A stretch of 64,000 nucleotides of DNA from Alsobacter sp045348435 (GCF_045348435.1 NZ_CP157484.1:2480001-2544000), one strand, 5' to 3'; numbered from the stretch's first letter, positions 1 through 7,850 are shown. Numbers and translations are program-made. Notes: generated from the letters alone by a model not told the origin.

Positions 1-39
1 AAGCACCAGAATGTCCGGGAAACGGGGATTGCCAATCAT
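1..39 (-). CDS. 5' end of an unidentified gene leaving the window
   Basis: Thirteen codons starting at an ATG (complement of 37-39) read MIGNPRFPDILVL and run off the left edge without a stop. A purine-rich AAGGA-like ribosome site lies about 11 bases upstream. The piece is too short to assign a family. The AT-rich stretch 60-176 upstream is a plausible promoter region for it. This could still be a chance open frame. Confidence 0.35.
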   Translation of the reverse strand, partial: MIGNPRFPDILVL

Positions 40-176
40 TGTTCTCGTTCCTTCAACAGGCGAACAACATGGCAGGGAAGTATTGCGAGACGCTGAATCG
101 CGCGGGTCCAAATCAACTTTTGTTCATCTATCGCGATAATTGTATCTTGTTGTATTAAACGTGGGAGTTGCAGACC

Positions 177-605
177 CTAGTCTTCGGACGGCCGCCCTGT
201 CCGCATTTTCTTGACCCCGGCCCGTTTCGACTTGGAATCGAGGCGCCGCGTCTTGGAGGCCAGCGTCGGACGGGTCGGACGGCGCACTTTCGGGGCCACG
301 GCGGCCCGCCTGACCAGTTCGACCAGGCGATCCAGCGCGTCCTGCCGGTTTCGCTCCTGCGTCCGGAAGCGCTGGGCGCTGATGATCAGGATCCCGTCAT
401 TGGTCAACCTGCTCCCGGCCAGCCGGGACAGCCGGGCCCGGACGGGCTCCGGCAGCGACGGCGAGCCCGCCACGTCGAAGCGCAGCTGCACCGCCGTTTC
501 GACCTTGTTGACGTTCTGGCCTCCCGGCCCGGACGCGCGCACGAAGGTCTCCTGGACCTCGCTCTCGTCCAGCGTGATGTGCGAGTTGATCGGAATGGAG
601 GCCAT
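177..605 (-). CDS. arfB: Peptidyl-tRNA hydrolase ArfB (ribosome rescue)
   Basis: This 142-residue protein belongs to the class-I release-factor superfamily. It carries the catalytic GGQ motif at residues 28-30 in the context ASGPGGQNVNKV, which hydrolyses peptidyl-tRNA. It lacks the codon-recognition domains of RF1/RF2. Instead it ends in a basic tail (about 107-142, rich in K and R), which in ArfB/YaeJ inserts into the empty mRNA channel of stalled ribosomes. Length and layout match the family, so a role in rescuing non-stop ribosomes is expected. The ATG at 605 has only a weak Shine-Dalgarno sequence, but the protein begins with the family-typical MxSIPINSxI sequence. The gene ends 69 bases downstream of the MFS gene stop and may be cotranscribed with it. 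Confidence 0.93.
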   Translation of the reverse strand: MASIPINSHITLDESEVQETFVRASGPGGQNVNKVETAVQLRFDVAGSPSLPEPVRARLSRLAGSRLTNDGILIISAQRFRTQERNRQDALDRLVELVRRAAVAPKVRRPTRPTLASKTRRLDSKSKRAGVKKMRTGRPSED

Positions 606-674
606 CGGTCTCGGCTGAGGTCGGAATCATCTCGCAGGGGCGAAGCCGCATCCTAGCCGAATTCCGGCGAGGCA

Positions 675-2147
675 TCAGGGCTTGTCGGCCGGTCCCATCT
701 TGGCGGCGAGCGGCGCGCCGCCGCTGACCGGCCTCGCCACGAGCGACGCGCCGGCGCCGAGCGGCAGCGAGCGCCAGAAGATCACCGCCGACGACATGGA
801 GATCAGCCCGATCAGGCCGAACACCCACGCGAAATGGCTGGGCGAGAGCACGTCGCCGCCCGCCACGCGGCTGACGGCCTCCAGCCCCAGGGCCGCGATC
901 GAGACCCCGATGGAGCCCGAGAGCTCCTGCAGCACCGCCGCGAAGGTCGTCGCCCGCGACAGCTTGGAGGCCGGCATGTCGGCGTAGGCGACCGCGTTGA
1001 TGGACGTGAACTGCAGCGAGCGCAGGAACCCGCCGGTCACCAGCACGGCCAGCATCAGCAGGACCGGCGTGGACGCTCCGAAGCCCGCCGGCGCGGCGAC
1101 CAGCACCGAGGACAGCACGGCGTTGACCACCAGCACGCGGCGAAAGCCGAAGCGGCGCAGGATGGGCGACGCCACGATCTTCATCACCAGCGAACCGACG
1201 CCGGCCGCGAAGGTGGTGAGGCCCGAGCGGAACGCGTCATAGCCGAAGCCCGCCTGGAGCAGCAGCGGCAGCAGGAACGGCGTCGCCCCCACGCCCACCC
1301 GAAACAGGAACCCGCCGGTCAGGCTCGCCCGGAAGGTCGGAAGCGACAGGAGCCGCAGGTCGATGATGGGCGATTCGGCCCTGAGCGCATGGCGCACATA
1401 GAGCGCCAGCAGCAGCGCGCCGCCCGCCACGAGGCCCGCCACCGCCGAACTCGGCAGGAGGTCCAGCCCCGCCAGGGTCGCGCCGGTCAGGAAGGCGGCG
1501 AGGCCCGGCCCGACCAGCAGGAATCCCAGCGTGTCGAACTTCGTGCGCGCATCCTCGCGGATGTCGGGGATGTGGATGGTCGCCAGCACGACGCCCAGCG
1601 CCGCGATCGGAATGTTGATCCAGAAGATCCAGCGCCAGTTGAAATAAGTCGTGATGAAGCCGCCGACCGGCGGCCCCAGAATCGGCCCGAGCAGCGCCGG
1701 GATGGTCAGCCAGGCGAGCGCGTCGACGATCTGGGAGCGATCGATCGTGCGCAGCACGACCAGCCGGCCCACCGGCACCATCATGGCGCCGCCCATGCCC
1801 TGGATGACCCTCGCGGCCACCAGCGTGCCGATGTCGGTGGAGAAACCGCATGCGACGGAGCCCGCGGCGAACACCACCATGGCGAGGCGGAAGATCACCC
1901 GCGCCCCGAACCGGTCGGCGAGCCAGCCCGACGCCGGGATGAAGATCGCCAGCGCCAGCAGGTAGGAGGTCAGCGCGAGCTTGAGATGGATCGGGTTGGC
2001 CCCGAGATCCGTCGCGATCGCCGGCAGCGAGGTGGCTAGAACCGTCGAATCCAGGTTTTCCATGAACAGCGCCGTCGCGACGATCAGCGGCACGAGCCGC
2101 TCGGGCGGCAGCGGAAAACGGGATGTCGGGGCGACGGCGTTTGGCAT
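675..2147 (-). CDS. MFS drug/multidrug exporter, DHA2 type (MdtD/HsrA-like)
   Basis: A 490-residue integral membrane protein of the major facilitator superfamily. Family marks are the DHA2 signature LDSTVLATSLP in the first membrane helix, the loop 2-3 motif GWLADRFGAR, and GGAMMVPVGR, a string shared with E. coli MdtD. The number of hydrophobic segments fits 12-14 helices. The likely activity is proton-coupled efflux; the substrate cannot be read from sequence. I start at the ATG at 2147 (MPNAVAPTSRF) because the upstream in-frame extension is proline/arginine-rich and unlike the family. It lies 135 bases downstream of infA, beyond a terminator-like hairpin, so it probably has its own promoter. 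Confidence 0.88.
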   Translation of the reverse strand: MPNAVAPTSRFPLPPERLVPLIVATALFMENLDSTVLATSLPAIATDLGANPIHLKLALTSYLLALAIFIPASGWLADRFGARVIFRLAMVVFAAGSVACGFSTDIGTLVAARVIQGMGGAMMVPVGRLVVLRTIDRSQIVDALAWLTIPALLGPILGPPVGGFITTYFNWRWIFWINIPIAALGVVLATIHIPDIREDARTKFDTLGFLLVGPGLAAFLTGATLAGLDLLPSSAVAGLVAGGALLLALYVRHALRAESPIIDLRLLSLPTFRASLTGGFLFRVGVGATPFLLPLLLQAGFGYDAFRSGLTTFAAGVGSLVMKIVASPILRRFGFRRVLVVNAVLSSVLVAAPAGFGASTPVLLMLAVLVTGGFLRSLQFTSINAVAYADMPASKLSRATTFAAVLQELSGSIGVSIAALGLEAVSRVAGGDVLSPSHFAWVFGLIGLISMSSAVIFWRSLPLGAGASLVARPVSGGAPLAAKMGPADKP

Positions 2148-2240
2148 CGGGCGACGGCTCCGGGCGGGGGGCGAGAGGCCGGACTGGCCCCAATGCCACG
2201 ATCCCGGGCGCCTTTCCAGCCTCGGCGCCGCCAAAAGCGA

Positions 2241-2258
2241 CAGGGCATGTCTGCCCTG
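2241..2258 (-). terminator. Probable terminator of infA
   Basis: A perfect 7-bp stem (2241-2247 with 2252-2258, loop TGTC) lies 24 bases beyond the infA stop on the minus strand. It is followed in that direction by TCGCTTTTGG, a short T run. It looks like a weak Rho-independent terminator separating infA from the MFS gene. Confidence 0.5.
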
Positions 2259-2282
2259 CGATGCGGTCGGCTTCAGCCGGCG

Positions 2283-2561
2283 TCAGCGGCGCCGGAACTG
2301 GCCCCGCGCCGGCGGCCGGACGCCCGGAGGTCCGGACCGCTCGTCCTTGTGGCGGAAGATCAGCCGCCCCTTCTCCAGATCGTAGGGCGACATCTCCACC
2401 GTCACCCGGTCGCCGGTCAGCGTCTTGATCCGGTGCTTCTTCATCTTGCCGGCCGTGTAGGCCACGATCTCGTGGCCGCCGTCGAGTTGGACCCGAAATC
2501 GGGCGTCCGGAAGGATCTCGGTGACGAGACCCTCAAACTCCATCAGTTCTTCCTTCGCCAT
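2283..2561 (-). CDS. infA: Translation initiation factor IF-1
   Basis: A 92-residue protein with the single S1-type OB fold of IF-1. Recognisable blocks are FEGLVTEILPDARFRVQLD, AYTAGKMKKHRIK and DRVTVEMSPYDLEKGRLIFR. IF-1 binds the ribosomal A site and works with IF-2 and IF-3 in initiation. Typical IF-1 is 72 residues; this copy has about 20 extra residues forming a Pro/Gly/Arg-rich tail (GPPGVRPPARGQFRRR). Such longer IF-1 copies occur as paralogues in Hyphomicrobiales, so this may not be the only infA in the genome. It starts at the ATG at 2561 with AGGACG as ribosome site. Confidence 0.9.
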   Translation of the reverse strand: MAKEELMEFEGLVTEILPDARFRVQLDGGHEIVAYTAGKMKKHRIKTLTGDRVTVEMSPYDLEKGRLIFRHKDERSGPPGVRPPARGQFRRR

Positions 2562-2784
2562 GGCGCGTCCTGCGATAGTGACGACTCGCCGCGGCTCGAA
2601 ACGGCGGGTCAGATTCCCGTTTTTCGAAGCTCATATGAGATGGACGCGCCCCGATGCAAGCCGCTTTGCGCCACGGCCGGGCGATGCTCGGCGGCCTTGG
2701 CCGGGCAGGAACCTTCCTGCATCGCTCGCGGTTAGCGCCGGGACATCCTCACCGGTCGCGAAAGACCCCTTCGGGAGACGCACG

Positions 2785-2958
2785 ATGCTGAAATGGGCCC
2801 TCATTTTCCTGGTGATCTCGATCATCGCGGGCGCGCTGGGCTTCACGGGCCTGTCCTCCGCGGCCGGCAGGCTCGCCAAGATCCTGTTCGTGGTCGCGCT
2901 GGTGATCTTCGTCGTGCTGCTGGCCCTGGCCATGATGGCGGGCGAGGCGATCTTCTGA
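2785..2958 (+). CDS. DUF1328 (YtjA-like) small membrane protein
   Basis: A 57-residue, almost wholly hydrophobic protein starting MLKWALIFLVISIIAGALGF and continuing TGLSSAAGRLAKILF before a second hydrophobic helix. This is the DUF1328/YtjA pattern: two membrane helices joined by a short glycine/serine loop. Its molecular role is unknown. The start ATG at 2785 is preceded by GGGAGACGC, a good ribosome site. It diverges from infA and is followed at once by a palindromic repeat element. Confidence 0.85.
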   Translation: MLKWALIFLVISIIAGALGFTGLSSAAGRLAKILFVVALVIFVVLLALAMMAGEAIF

Positions 2959-2963
2959 CCGCT

Positions 2964-3011
2964 AAAGCATGCTGCGAAAAGGTGGAATCCGGCTTTTCGA
3001 ACGAAGCATGC
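2964..3011. repeat. Palindromic intergenic repeat, rhizobial type
   Basis: An imperfect palindrome bounded by GCATGC at 2967-2972 and 3006-3011, with an inner CGAAAAG / CTTTTCG pair around GTGGAATCCGG. The layout closely resembles the short palindromic elements scattered in many copies through Hyphomicrobiales genomes. It could act as a hairpin at the 3' end of the DUF1328 transcript. Copy number cannot be judged from one window. Confidence 0.6.
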
Positions 3012-3024
3012 GACAATCAAGAAA

Positions 3025-3068
3025 CCTAGACCATGCTGTGTTTCCATCAAAACACAGCATGGTCTAGG
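3025..3068. repeat. Perfect 19-bp inverted repeat overlapping a stop codon
   Basis: The arms 3025-3043 and 3050-3068 are perfectly complementary and separated by the 6-base loop CCATCA. The right arm contains the TAG stop codon (3064-3066) of the convergent MOSC gene, so the last codon of that gene sits inside the palindrome. It may act as a bidirectional terminator between the DUF1328 and MOSC genes. There is no T tract beyond A/T-rich bases in the stem top. Confidence 0.75.
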
Positions 3069-3675
3069 CGTAGATCCATTGCTCGGGGATGCGGACCTCC
3101 ACCGCGTCCCCGGCGCGGATGAGGCCGGGACGCTCCACCCAGGCCACCAGGCCGCGCCGCCGACGGGCGGCCTGTACGAAGGCGAAGGGCGTGCGGGCGT
3201 CGCCTCCGCCGGCCTTCGCGACGGCGTGGCCCGACTTGCGGCAGGGCGCGTTCTGGTCCTCCACCGCCAGCGTCGCAGCCTGCGGAAATATCAGCCGCGA
3301 GCCGCGCGGCAGCATGGACAGCGCTGGAACGCCCTCGATGACGAGGTTGGCGCCCAGCCACGAGGGCTCGATCGCCGCAAGGCCGAGTTCCGACGCCACG
3401 ATGGCGAGTTCGTCCTGGCTGACCAGCGAGAGATGACGGGAATTGCGGATCGGCGTCCCGCGCGGGAACCACGGAACCCGGGCGTCGGCCGGACGCGCCA
3501 ATCCGCGGTGCCGTTCGCCCCGCAATCCGTCGAGCACGACGCCTTCGAAGTCGACCGTGACCTGATCGACGGGGCGGGTCTCAAACCCCTCCCCGTCCGC
3601 CGCCAGGACGGCCGCCACCCGGGCCCGGATGATGCGGGCCGGATGGATCGCCGTGTCTTCGCCCGCCTGCGACAT
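3064..3675 (-). CDS. MOSC domain-containing protein
   Basis: A 203-residue stand-alone MOSC (molybdenum cofactor sulfurase C-terminal) domain. The conserved cysteine lies in DQNAPCRKSG, and the upstream RNSRHLSLVSQDEL and WLGANLVIEG blocks match the family. MOSC proteins bind or transfer sulfur or the molybdenum cofactor; small ones like this (YiiM-like) have uncertain substrates. The ATG at 3675 is used. Its stop lies inside a 19-bp palindrome, so transcription termination and translation end coincide. The upstream neighbour is the L,D-transpeptidase gene, 71 bases away on the same strand. Confidence 0.87.
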   Translation of the reverse strand: MSQAGEDTAIHPARIIRARVAAVLAADGEGFETRPVDQVTVDFEGVVLDGLRGERHRGLARPADARVPWFPRGTPIRNSRHLSLVSQDELAIVASELGLAAIEPSWLGANLVIEGVPALSMLPRGSRLIFPQAATLAVEDQNAPCRKSGHAVAKAGGGDARTPFAFVQAARRRRGLVAWVERPGLIRAGDAVEVRIPEQWIYA

Positions 3676-3746
3676 GAGCCCCCGCTGAATCGCGGGGGAC
3701 CATAGTCAGGCCTGGGCGATCACGCCAGCTCCGGCCTTCCTATCCG

Positions 3747-4895
3747 CTACTTGGCGGCCTTCTTGGCCGGGGCCTTCGCGGCGGGCTCGGGCGCAGGCTT
3801 GGGGTCGGCCGGCGGCGCGGCGGCGATCGCGCCGGTCGTCACATTGGCCGGGCTCGTGTCGTCGAACACGACGTCCACGCCCTTTTTCACCATCCCGGCG
3901 AGGTCCAGCGCGTCCCAATTGGTCAGGCGAACGCAGCCATGCGAGAAGCTGCGGCCGATGCGGCTCGGCTCCGGGGTGCCGTGGATGCCGTAGGTCGGCT
4001 CCGACAGGTCGATCCACACCGCCCCGACCGGGTTGTTGGGCCCCGCCGCGACCGTGAACTTCTCCTTGGTCTTCACGCCCTTGAACGCGAATTTCGGGTC
4101 GTAGTGATAGACCGGGTTCTTCGCCACGGCGGTGATCTTGAAGGAGCCGGACGGCGCCGGCTTGTCCTCGCTGCCGATCGACGCCGGGTATGCGGCCATC
4201 AGCGCGCCGCCCTGGTCGAAGGCGCGCAGCAGCCGGGCCTCCTTGTCGATCTCGACGCGGCCCACCTTGGCGTCCGAGCGAGGGCGCTCGACGTCGGGGA
4301 CGAGGATCTCGTCGCCCGCCTTCTTGAAGGATTCCTTCGGGTTGAGCCGCCCCAGGAAGTCCTCGTCGACATGGAATTTCTCGGCGAACATCTCGCGCGG
4401 CGTCTTGTAGCCGAGCTTGTCCAGCTCAGCCTGCTTCTCCAGCTGGGCCGGGATCTTCTTGACGAAGGGACCCTTGAGGTCCGCCGGCTTGATCTCGTAG
4501 CGCGTCATGGCCGGCTTCTGATCGGCGTTGAGGGCGTCCCAGGTGGCCTGGTCGAGATTGCCGGTGACGGGCAGGTTGCGGGCCTGTTGGAAAGCGCCGA
4601 GCGCCTTGCGGAAGTTCTCGCCGTCCTTGCCGTCGATGGCGCCCGGCGAGAAACGCTGCCGGTCCAGGAGGACCTGGGCCTTGAGATATCCGGGAACGAC
4701 CTTCGCCGGCTTCTTGTGGGCGTCGTCCGGCTTGGGCGCGGGCGCCTCCGGCGGCATGGCGGCCGCGTTGATCGTATCGAGGTCGAGCTTCACGGGAGCG
4801 GACCTGGCGGCTTTCGCCTCCGCCGCTCCGGTGAGCGCGGCGCCCGCCGCGCCGCTCAGCAAGAGCGCCCAGACAATCTTGTTCATCGTTTTCAT
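3747..4895 (-). CDS. L,D-transpeptidase (YkuD) with peptidoglycan-binding domain
   Basis: A 382-residue secreted protein with an N-terminal signal sequence (hydrophobic 7-27). It has a PG_binding_1-like repeat around residues 70-125 (FSPGAIDGKDGENFRKALGA) and a YkuD catalytic domain near 215-345. The active site SHGCVRL gives the catalytic Cys321 with His319, and a second conserved histidine sits in YGIHGTPEPS. Such enzymes make 3-3 cross-links between diaminopimelate residues or attach proteins to peptidoglycan. The C-terminus is a Pro/Ala/Lys-rich tail. It lies in a row with two other cell-wall genes (extensin-family and SLT), suggesting a peptidoglycan-remodelling cluster. Confidence 0.92.
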   Translation of the reverse strand: MKTMNKIVWALLLSGAAGAALTGAAEAKAARSAPVKLDLDTINAAAMPPEAPAPKPDDAHKKPAKVVPGYLKAQVLLDRQRFSPGAIDGKDGENFRKALGAFQQARNLPVTGNLDQATWDALNADQKPAMTRYEIKPADLKGPFVKKIPAQLEKQAELDKLGYKTPREMFAEKFHVDEDFLGRLNPKESFKKAGDEILVPDVERPRSDAKVGRVEIDKEARLLRAFDQGGALMAAYPASIGSEDKPAPSGSFKITAVAKNPVYHYDPKFAFKGVKTKEKFTVAAGPNNPVGAVWIDLSEPTYGIHGTPEPSRIGRSFSHGCVRLTNWDALDLAGMVKKGVDVVFDDTSPANVTTGAIAAAPPADPKPAPEPAAKAPAKKAAK

Positions 4896-4982
4896 CCCCG
4901 GCCCCGCTGGCGTCGTCCTTCATCAATGCCATGGCAGCGCTTGCGTTCCCGGCCGCCGCAACGGCGGCGGGTCGCGGCCTCG

Positions 4983-5876
4983 CTATTCGCAGATGCGATA
5001 GCCGCGGTTGCGGGCCCGCAGGTCGAGATGCAGATGGTCGGCGTGCTCGGCGTTGGCGCCGGGCCCCAGCACGGTGGTGAAATAGCGGCATGCGCCAGTG
5101 CGAACCGCAGCCGCGAAGCGCCCCTCCGGGGTGTCCGGCCCGGCATGGCCGACCGTGACGCTGGCCCGCTTCTCGAACTCGAAGCCCGACACGTCGACGC
5201 CGTTGGCGAAAGCGTGCTCGCTCAGCTTGGCGCCGGCCTGATGGTTCTGGGAGCGGCACTCATAGGACGTGCCGATGGCGATGCGCTTGGCCGGGGCGTT
5301 GAGTTCGCGATCGGCCGCGGCGCTGACCACGTCGCGCGACCACGTGCCGAGCGCTTCGGCGGCCGGACATGTGAGGGTGACGGGCGGCGCCAGCGTCACG
5401 CCGTCCGGAAGGCCGCTGACCTCGTAAGGCCGCGGCGCGCCGCAGGCCCCGTTCTCGATCGGCGGGAGGGGCTTGGCGACGACGCCCAGCCGGGCGAGCC
5501 GGTCCGCGCAGCCTTCGTCGTCGGGCCCGGGCGGCGTCTCGTCCTCCTTCGCCACGGGCCGGTTCTGCACCGGGGGCGGAAGGGTCTCCAGATCGCGCGG
5601 GCGTTCGGGGGGCAGCGGGGCGGCGACGGCCTGATCGCCGGCCTTGCCGTCGGGGGCTGCGCCGGGCTGGGAGGCTGGCCCTGGCTTCGCCTGGGGCTGC
5701 GCCCCGAACTCGGCGGGCCTGTCGGGCGGCAGCGGCGCGCCGCCTTCGCCGGTCGGACCGGGCGGGGACTGCGCCGCGGTCGAGGCGGCGTGCGCCGCGC
5801 TCAGGCCGAGCACGGCCAAAGCCGCCGCGGCGAGAAGCGTGGATCGGATGGCGGAAGGCGGTGCTGTTGTGCTCAC
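4983..5876 (-). CDS. Extensin family protein (LAS-metallopeptidase-like)
   Basis: A 297-residue secreted protein: signal sequence at the N-terminus, a long Pro/Gly/Glu-rich linker (about 30-140), then the Extensin-like C domain. Despite the family name this domain carries zinc-site motifs of LAS peptidases: SEHAFANGVD (His221, Asp228) and HADHLHLD (His281, His283). A murein D,D- or L,D-peptidase activity is therefore likely, although I infer this from motifs. Cysteines in the mature domain suggest disulfides. The start is a GTG at 5876 lying directly behind a GGGGGAGG stretch, unusually close; no better upstream start preserves the signal sequence. It sits 78 bases downstream of the SLT gene. 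Confidence 0.82.
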   Translation of the reverse strand: MSTTAPPSAIRSTLLAAAALAVLGLSAAHAASTAAQSPPGPTGEGGAPLPPDRPAEFGAQPQAKPGPASQPGAAPDGKAGDQAVAAPLPPERPRDLETLPPPVQNRPVAKEDETPPGPDDEGCADRLARLGVVAKPLPPIENGACGAPRPYEVSGLPDGVTLAPPVTLTCPAAEALGTWSRDVVSAAADRELNAPAKRIAIGTSYECRSQNHQAGAKLSEHAFANGVDVSGFEFEKRASVTVGHAGPDTPEGRFAAAVRTGACRYFTTVLGPGANAEHADHLHLDLRARNRGYRICE

Positions 5877-5954
5877 CCTCCCCCAACGCTCACGCTGCGC
5901 CCAGGTTCGTCTGCAATCGCATGCGAGGCGCGACCGCGCCGAGGCTGTCCGTCC

Positions 5955-7076
5955 TCAGTCGTCGGTCCGGACGTCGGCGGCGGACGCGTAAACGGGGGCG
6001 CTGAAGCTTCCCACGCTGGTGTAGCGCTCCAGACGAACCGCGATCATGTCTTCGATGCGGCCATAGACCTCGCCGACGCTGAGCGGCTTGAGGCGCCGAC
6101 CCTTGCTGGCGAAAAAGATCGACTTGTTGGCCCGCGCCGCCGAGGGGAATTCCTTCGAGGCGGCCTTCTCCGGCTTGGAGCGCTGCAGCTCCAGCAGCGT
6201 GGCGGCGTCCTGCGGGCCGAGGAAGTGCGTCAGATAGAGTTCGGCCGGCTTCAGGTCGCGGCCGATGCGGAACGCCACCTGGGCGCGGTCGCGCTTCATC
6301 AGCTCGCTCGCCATCACGGCGGCGATGTAGGGATCGCGGCGCAGGTCGAGGATGCGCTCGCGGTCCGACGGGGACTTCACCATCGGCTTCTCGCCCGAGG
6401 TGTCGATCAGCGAGGCCTCCCAGGCCAGGCCATGGCGCGACCCGTAGTCGTGCACGATCTCCAGCCAGGTCGACTCGATGAACTGGAACAGGCCCTGCGC
6501 CGAGGAGGTGGAGGCCTTCACCTCGGGGCGGAAGCTCGACTCCTTGTCGGCGAGCGCCATGAGGTAGACCGGGTCCACCTCGGCCTGCTCGGCCGCGCGC
6601 AGCATCGTCATCACCATCTTGCGCGGGATGCCGAGCGAACCGAAGCGCAGCTTCTCGTCGGGATCGGGCTGCATGATGCCGGCGGCCTTGGGCTGGCCGT
6701 CGGCGTCGACATCCGTATCGGCCTCGCCGGGCAGCGAGAACAGGCGGCCCTGGATGGTGCGCTCCGCGAACCCGGGAACGCTGTGGGCGATGGCCAGCGC
6801 GATCGCCGGCAGCCGGTCCCGATCGAACTCGCGGGCGGGGACGAAGGTCATGGACGGCGCCGTCGCGACGGCAGGCACGATGCCCGACAGGACGGTCCCG
6901 GCGACGATGGCGAAGCACCACCGCATGGCCTTGGCGGCCACCCCGGAACGGACTTTGTGGCTTTCCGGGAACACCTGGCGGGATTCTGCGTTATCGGCGT
7001 GATGAATGCCCGATACCGCGTCCCGTGAAGGCGCCGGATGACGCTCGGCCTGCTGGACGGCTTGCGTTTTCAGCAT
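5955..7076 (-). CDS. Lytic transglycosylase SLT-domain protein
   Basis: A 373-residue protein with an N-terminal membrane segment at about 51-72 and an SLT-type goose-lysozyme fold. The catalytic glutamate is Glu179 in ALADKESSF, and the following substrate-site motif AQGLFQF is at 193-199. These enzymes cleave glycan strands between MurNAc and GlcNAc with anhydro-bond formation. I chose the ATG at 7076 because GGAGAAATC lies just upstream; an in-frame extension to 7169 has no ribosome site. About 50 residues precede the membrane segment, which is long for a signal peptide, so it may be an inner-membrane anchor. It heads a minus-strand set with the extensin-family and L,D-transpeptidase genes. 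Confidence 0.87.
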   Translation of the reverse strand: MLKTQAVQQAERHPAPSRDAVSGIHHADNAESRQVFPESHKVRSGVAAKAMRWCFAIVAGTVLSGIVPAVATAPSMTFVPAREFDRDRLPAIALAIAHSVPGFAERTIQGRLFSLPGEADTDVDADGQPKAAGIMQPDPDEKLRFGSLGIPRKMVMTMLRAAEQAEVDPVYLMALADKESSFRPEVKASTSSAQGLFQFIESTWLEIVHDYGSRHGLAWEASLIDTSGEKPMVKSPSDRERILDLRRDPYIAAVMASELMKRDRAQVAFRIGRDLKPAELYLTHFLGPQDAATLLELQRSKPEKAASKEFPSAARANKSIFFASKGRRLKPLSVGEVYGRIEDMIAVRLERYTSVGSFSAPVYASAADVRTDD

Positions 7077-7394
7077 GATTTCTCCACGTGCGCCGTCGCC
7101 ACGGGGGCGACAACTCGTTGTTAACCGTCCTTGAAGGTCGGATGTGGCCGGATTGCGGCGAGCCTTCACGCGTCCGTGAGACTACAGACGTCTAAACAGG
7201 CGAAACTGGCGCTCGTGGGCAGTCCATCACGCAAAGAGCAAGCTTAGCCATGCGGCCTGGCTGCGTGTTGCTATGACGCACGCCAAGCACAAACGGAACC
7301 GTTCAGCAGACGCTCGCCAGAGTGCTGGCGAGGATTGTGGAGCCCCGCAGCGGGCTACTTACATCGCAGCCGGTTTTTGATGGAACCACGCGCC
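7077..7394. other. Intergenic region with two hairpins, no gene seen
   Basis: These 318 bases contain no credible coding frame. They hold the upstream region of the SLT gene and the downstream region of the DUF6496 gene. Two hairpins stand out: a perfect 8-bp stem 7313-7320/7325-7332 (loop AGTG), and AGCCC/GGGCT at 7341-7345/7352-7356. They lie 40-80 bases beyond the DUF6496 stop and could end its transcript, but there is no T tract in the right place. Confidence 0.5.
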
Positions 7395-7850
7395 TCAGGC
7401 CTTCAGCGCGCGCTCCAGCTGTCGCTTGCTCATGCGCGACCGGCCCGGTACGTCGCGTTTGCGCGCCTCGGCGTAGAGGTCCGCCTTGGTCTGTCCACCG
7501 TCGGCGGGGGCTGTCTTGGCGGCGCTCGTGTTGGCGCTCTTGGCGGTCGAGGCCCTGCCCCGAGGGGACGCGCCGGTCGCCTTCGCCATCGTCCGGTCCT
7601 GCGCGGCCTTGCCTTCCTTCCCGGCGAGCGCGGTCTCGCCGCGCTTCTCCTTCGCCTTGGTCCGGCGCAGGGCGGCGCGGTTCCTGGCGGGGCTTTCGCG
7701 GTTGCTCTCGCCGGCCTCGTGCAGGGCGATGGCGATCGCCTGCTTGGGGTTCTTCACCTTGCGCCCACCGGGTTGCTCTAGCTCGCCCTGCTTGAACTCG
7801 TGCATGACGCGCTCCACGGTCTTCTTCTGCTCGTCCGATGGCCTGGGCAT
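7395..7850 (-). CDS. DUF6496-type basic protein with C-terminal SAP/Rho-N-like motif
   Basis: A 151-residue, very basic protein. The N-terminus (SDEQKKTVERVMHEFKQGEL, then KNPKQAIAIALHEAG) matches the DUF6496 pattern of small stress- or DNA-associated proteins. The middle is an Ala/Lys/Arg-rich linker. The last 32 residues (TKADLYAEARKRDVPGRSRM and following) look like the short helix-extended-helix fold of SAP/Rho N-terminal domains, which bind nucleic acid. Together this suggests a nucleoid- or RNA-binding protein; I infer this from composition and motif only. It starts at the ATG at 7850 with GAGGTCC upstream, and is divergent from gnd. Confidence 0.75.
   Translation of the reverse strand: MPRPSDEQKKTVERVMHEFKQGELEQPGGRKVKNPKQAIAIALHEAGESNRESPARNRAALRRTKAKEKRGETALAGKEGKAAQDRTMAKATGASPRGRASTAKSANTSAAKTAPADGGQTKADLYAEARKRDVPGRSRMSKRQLERALKA

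Noticed and set aside
3939..7028. A 1029-codon open frame on the plus strand
   Set aside because: It lies antisense to three well-supported cell-wall genes, has Arg/Gly/Ala-rich low-complexity translation and crosses their gaps. This is the usual stop-free antisense frame of very GC-rich DNA.
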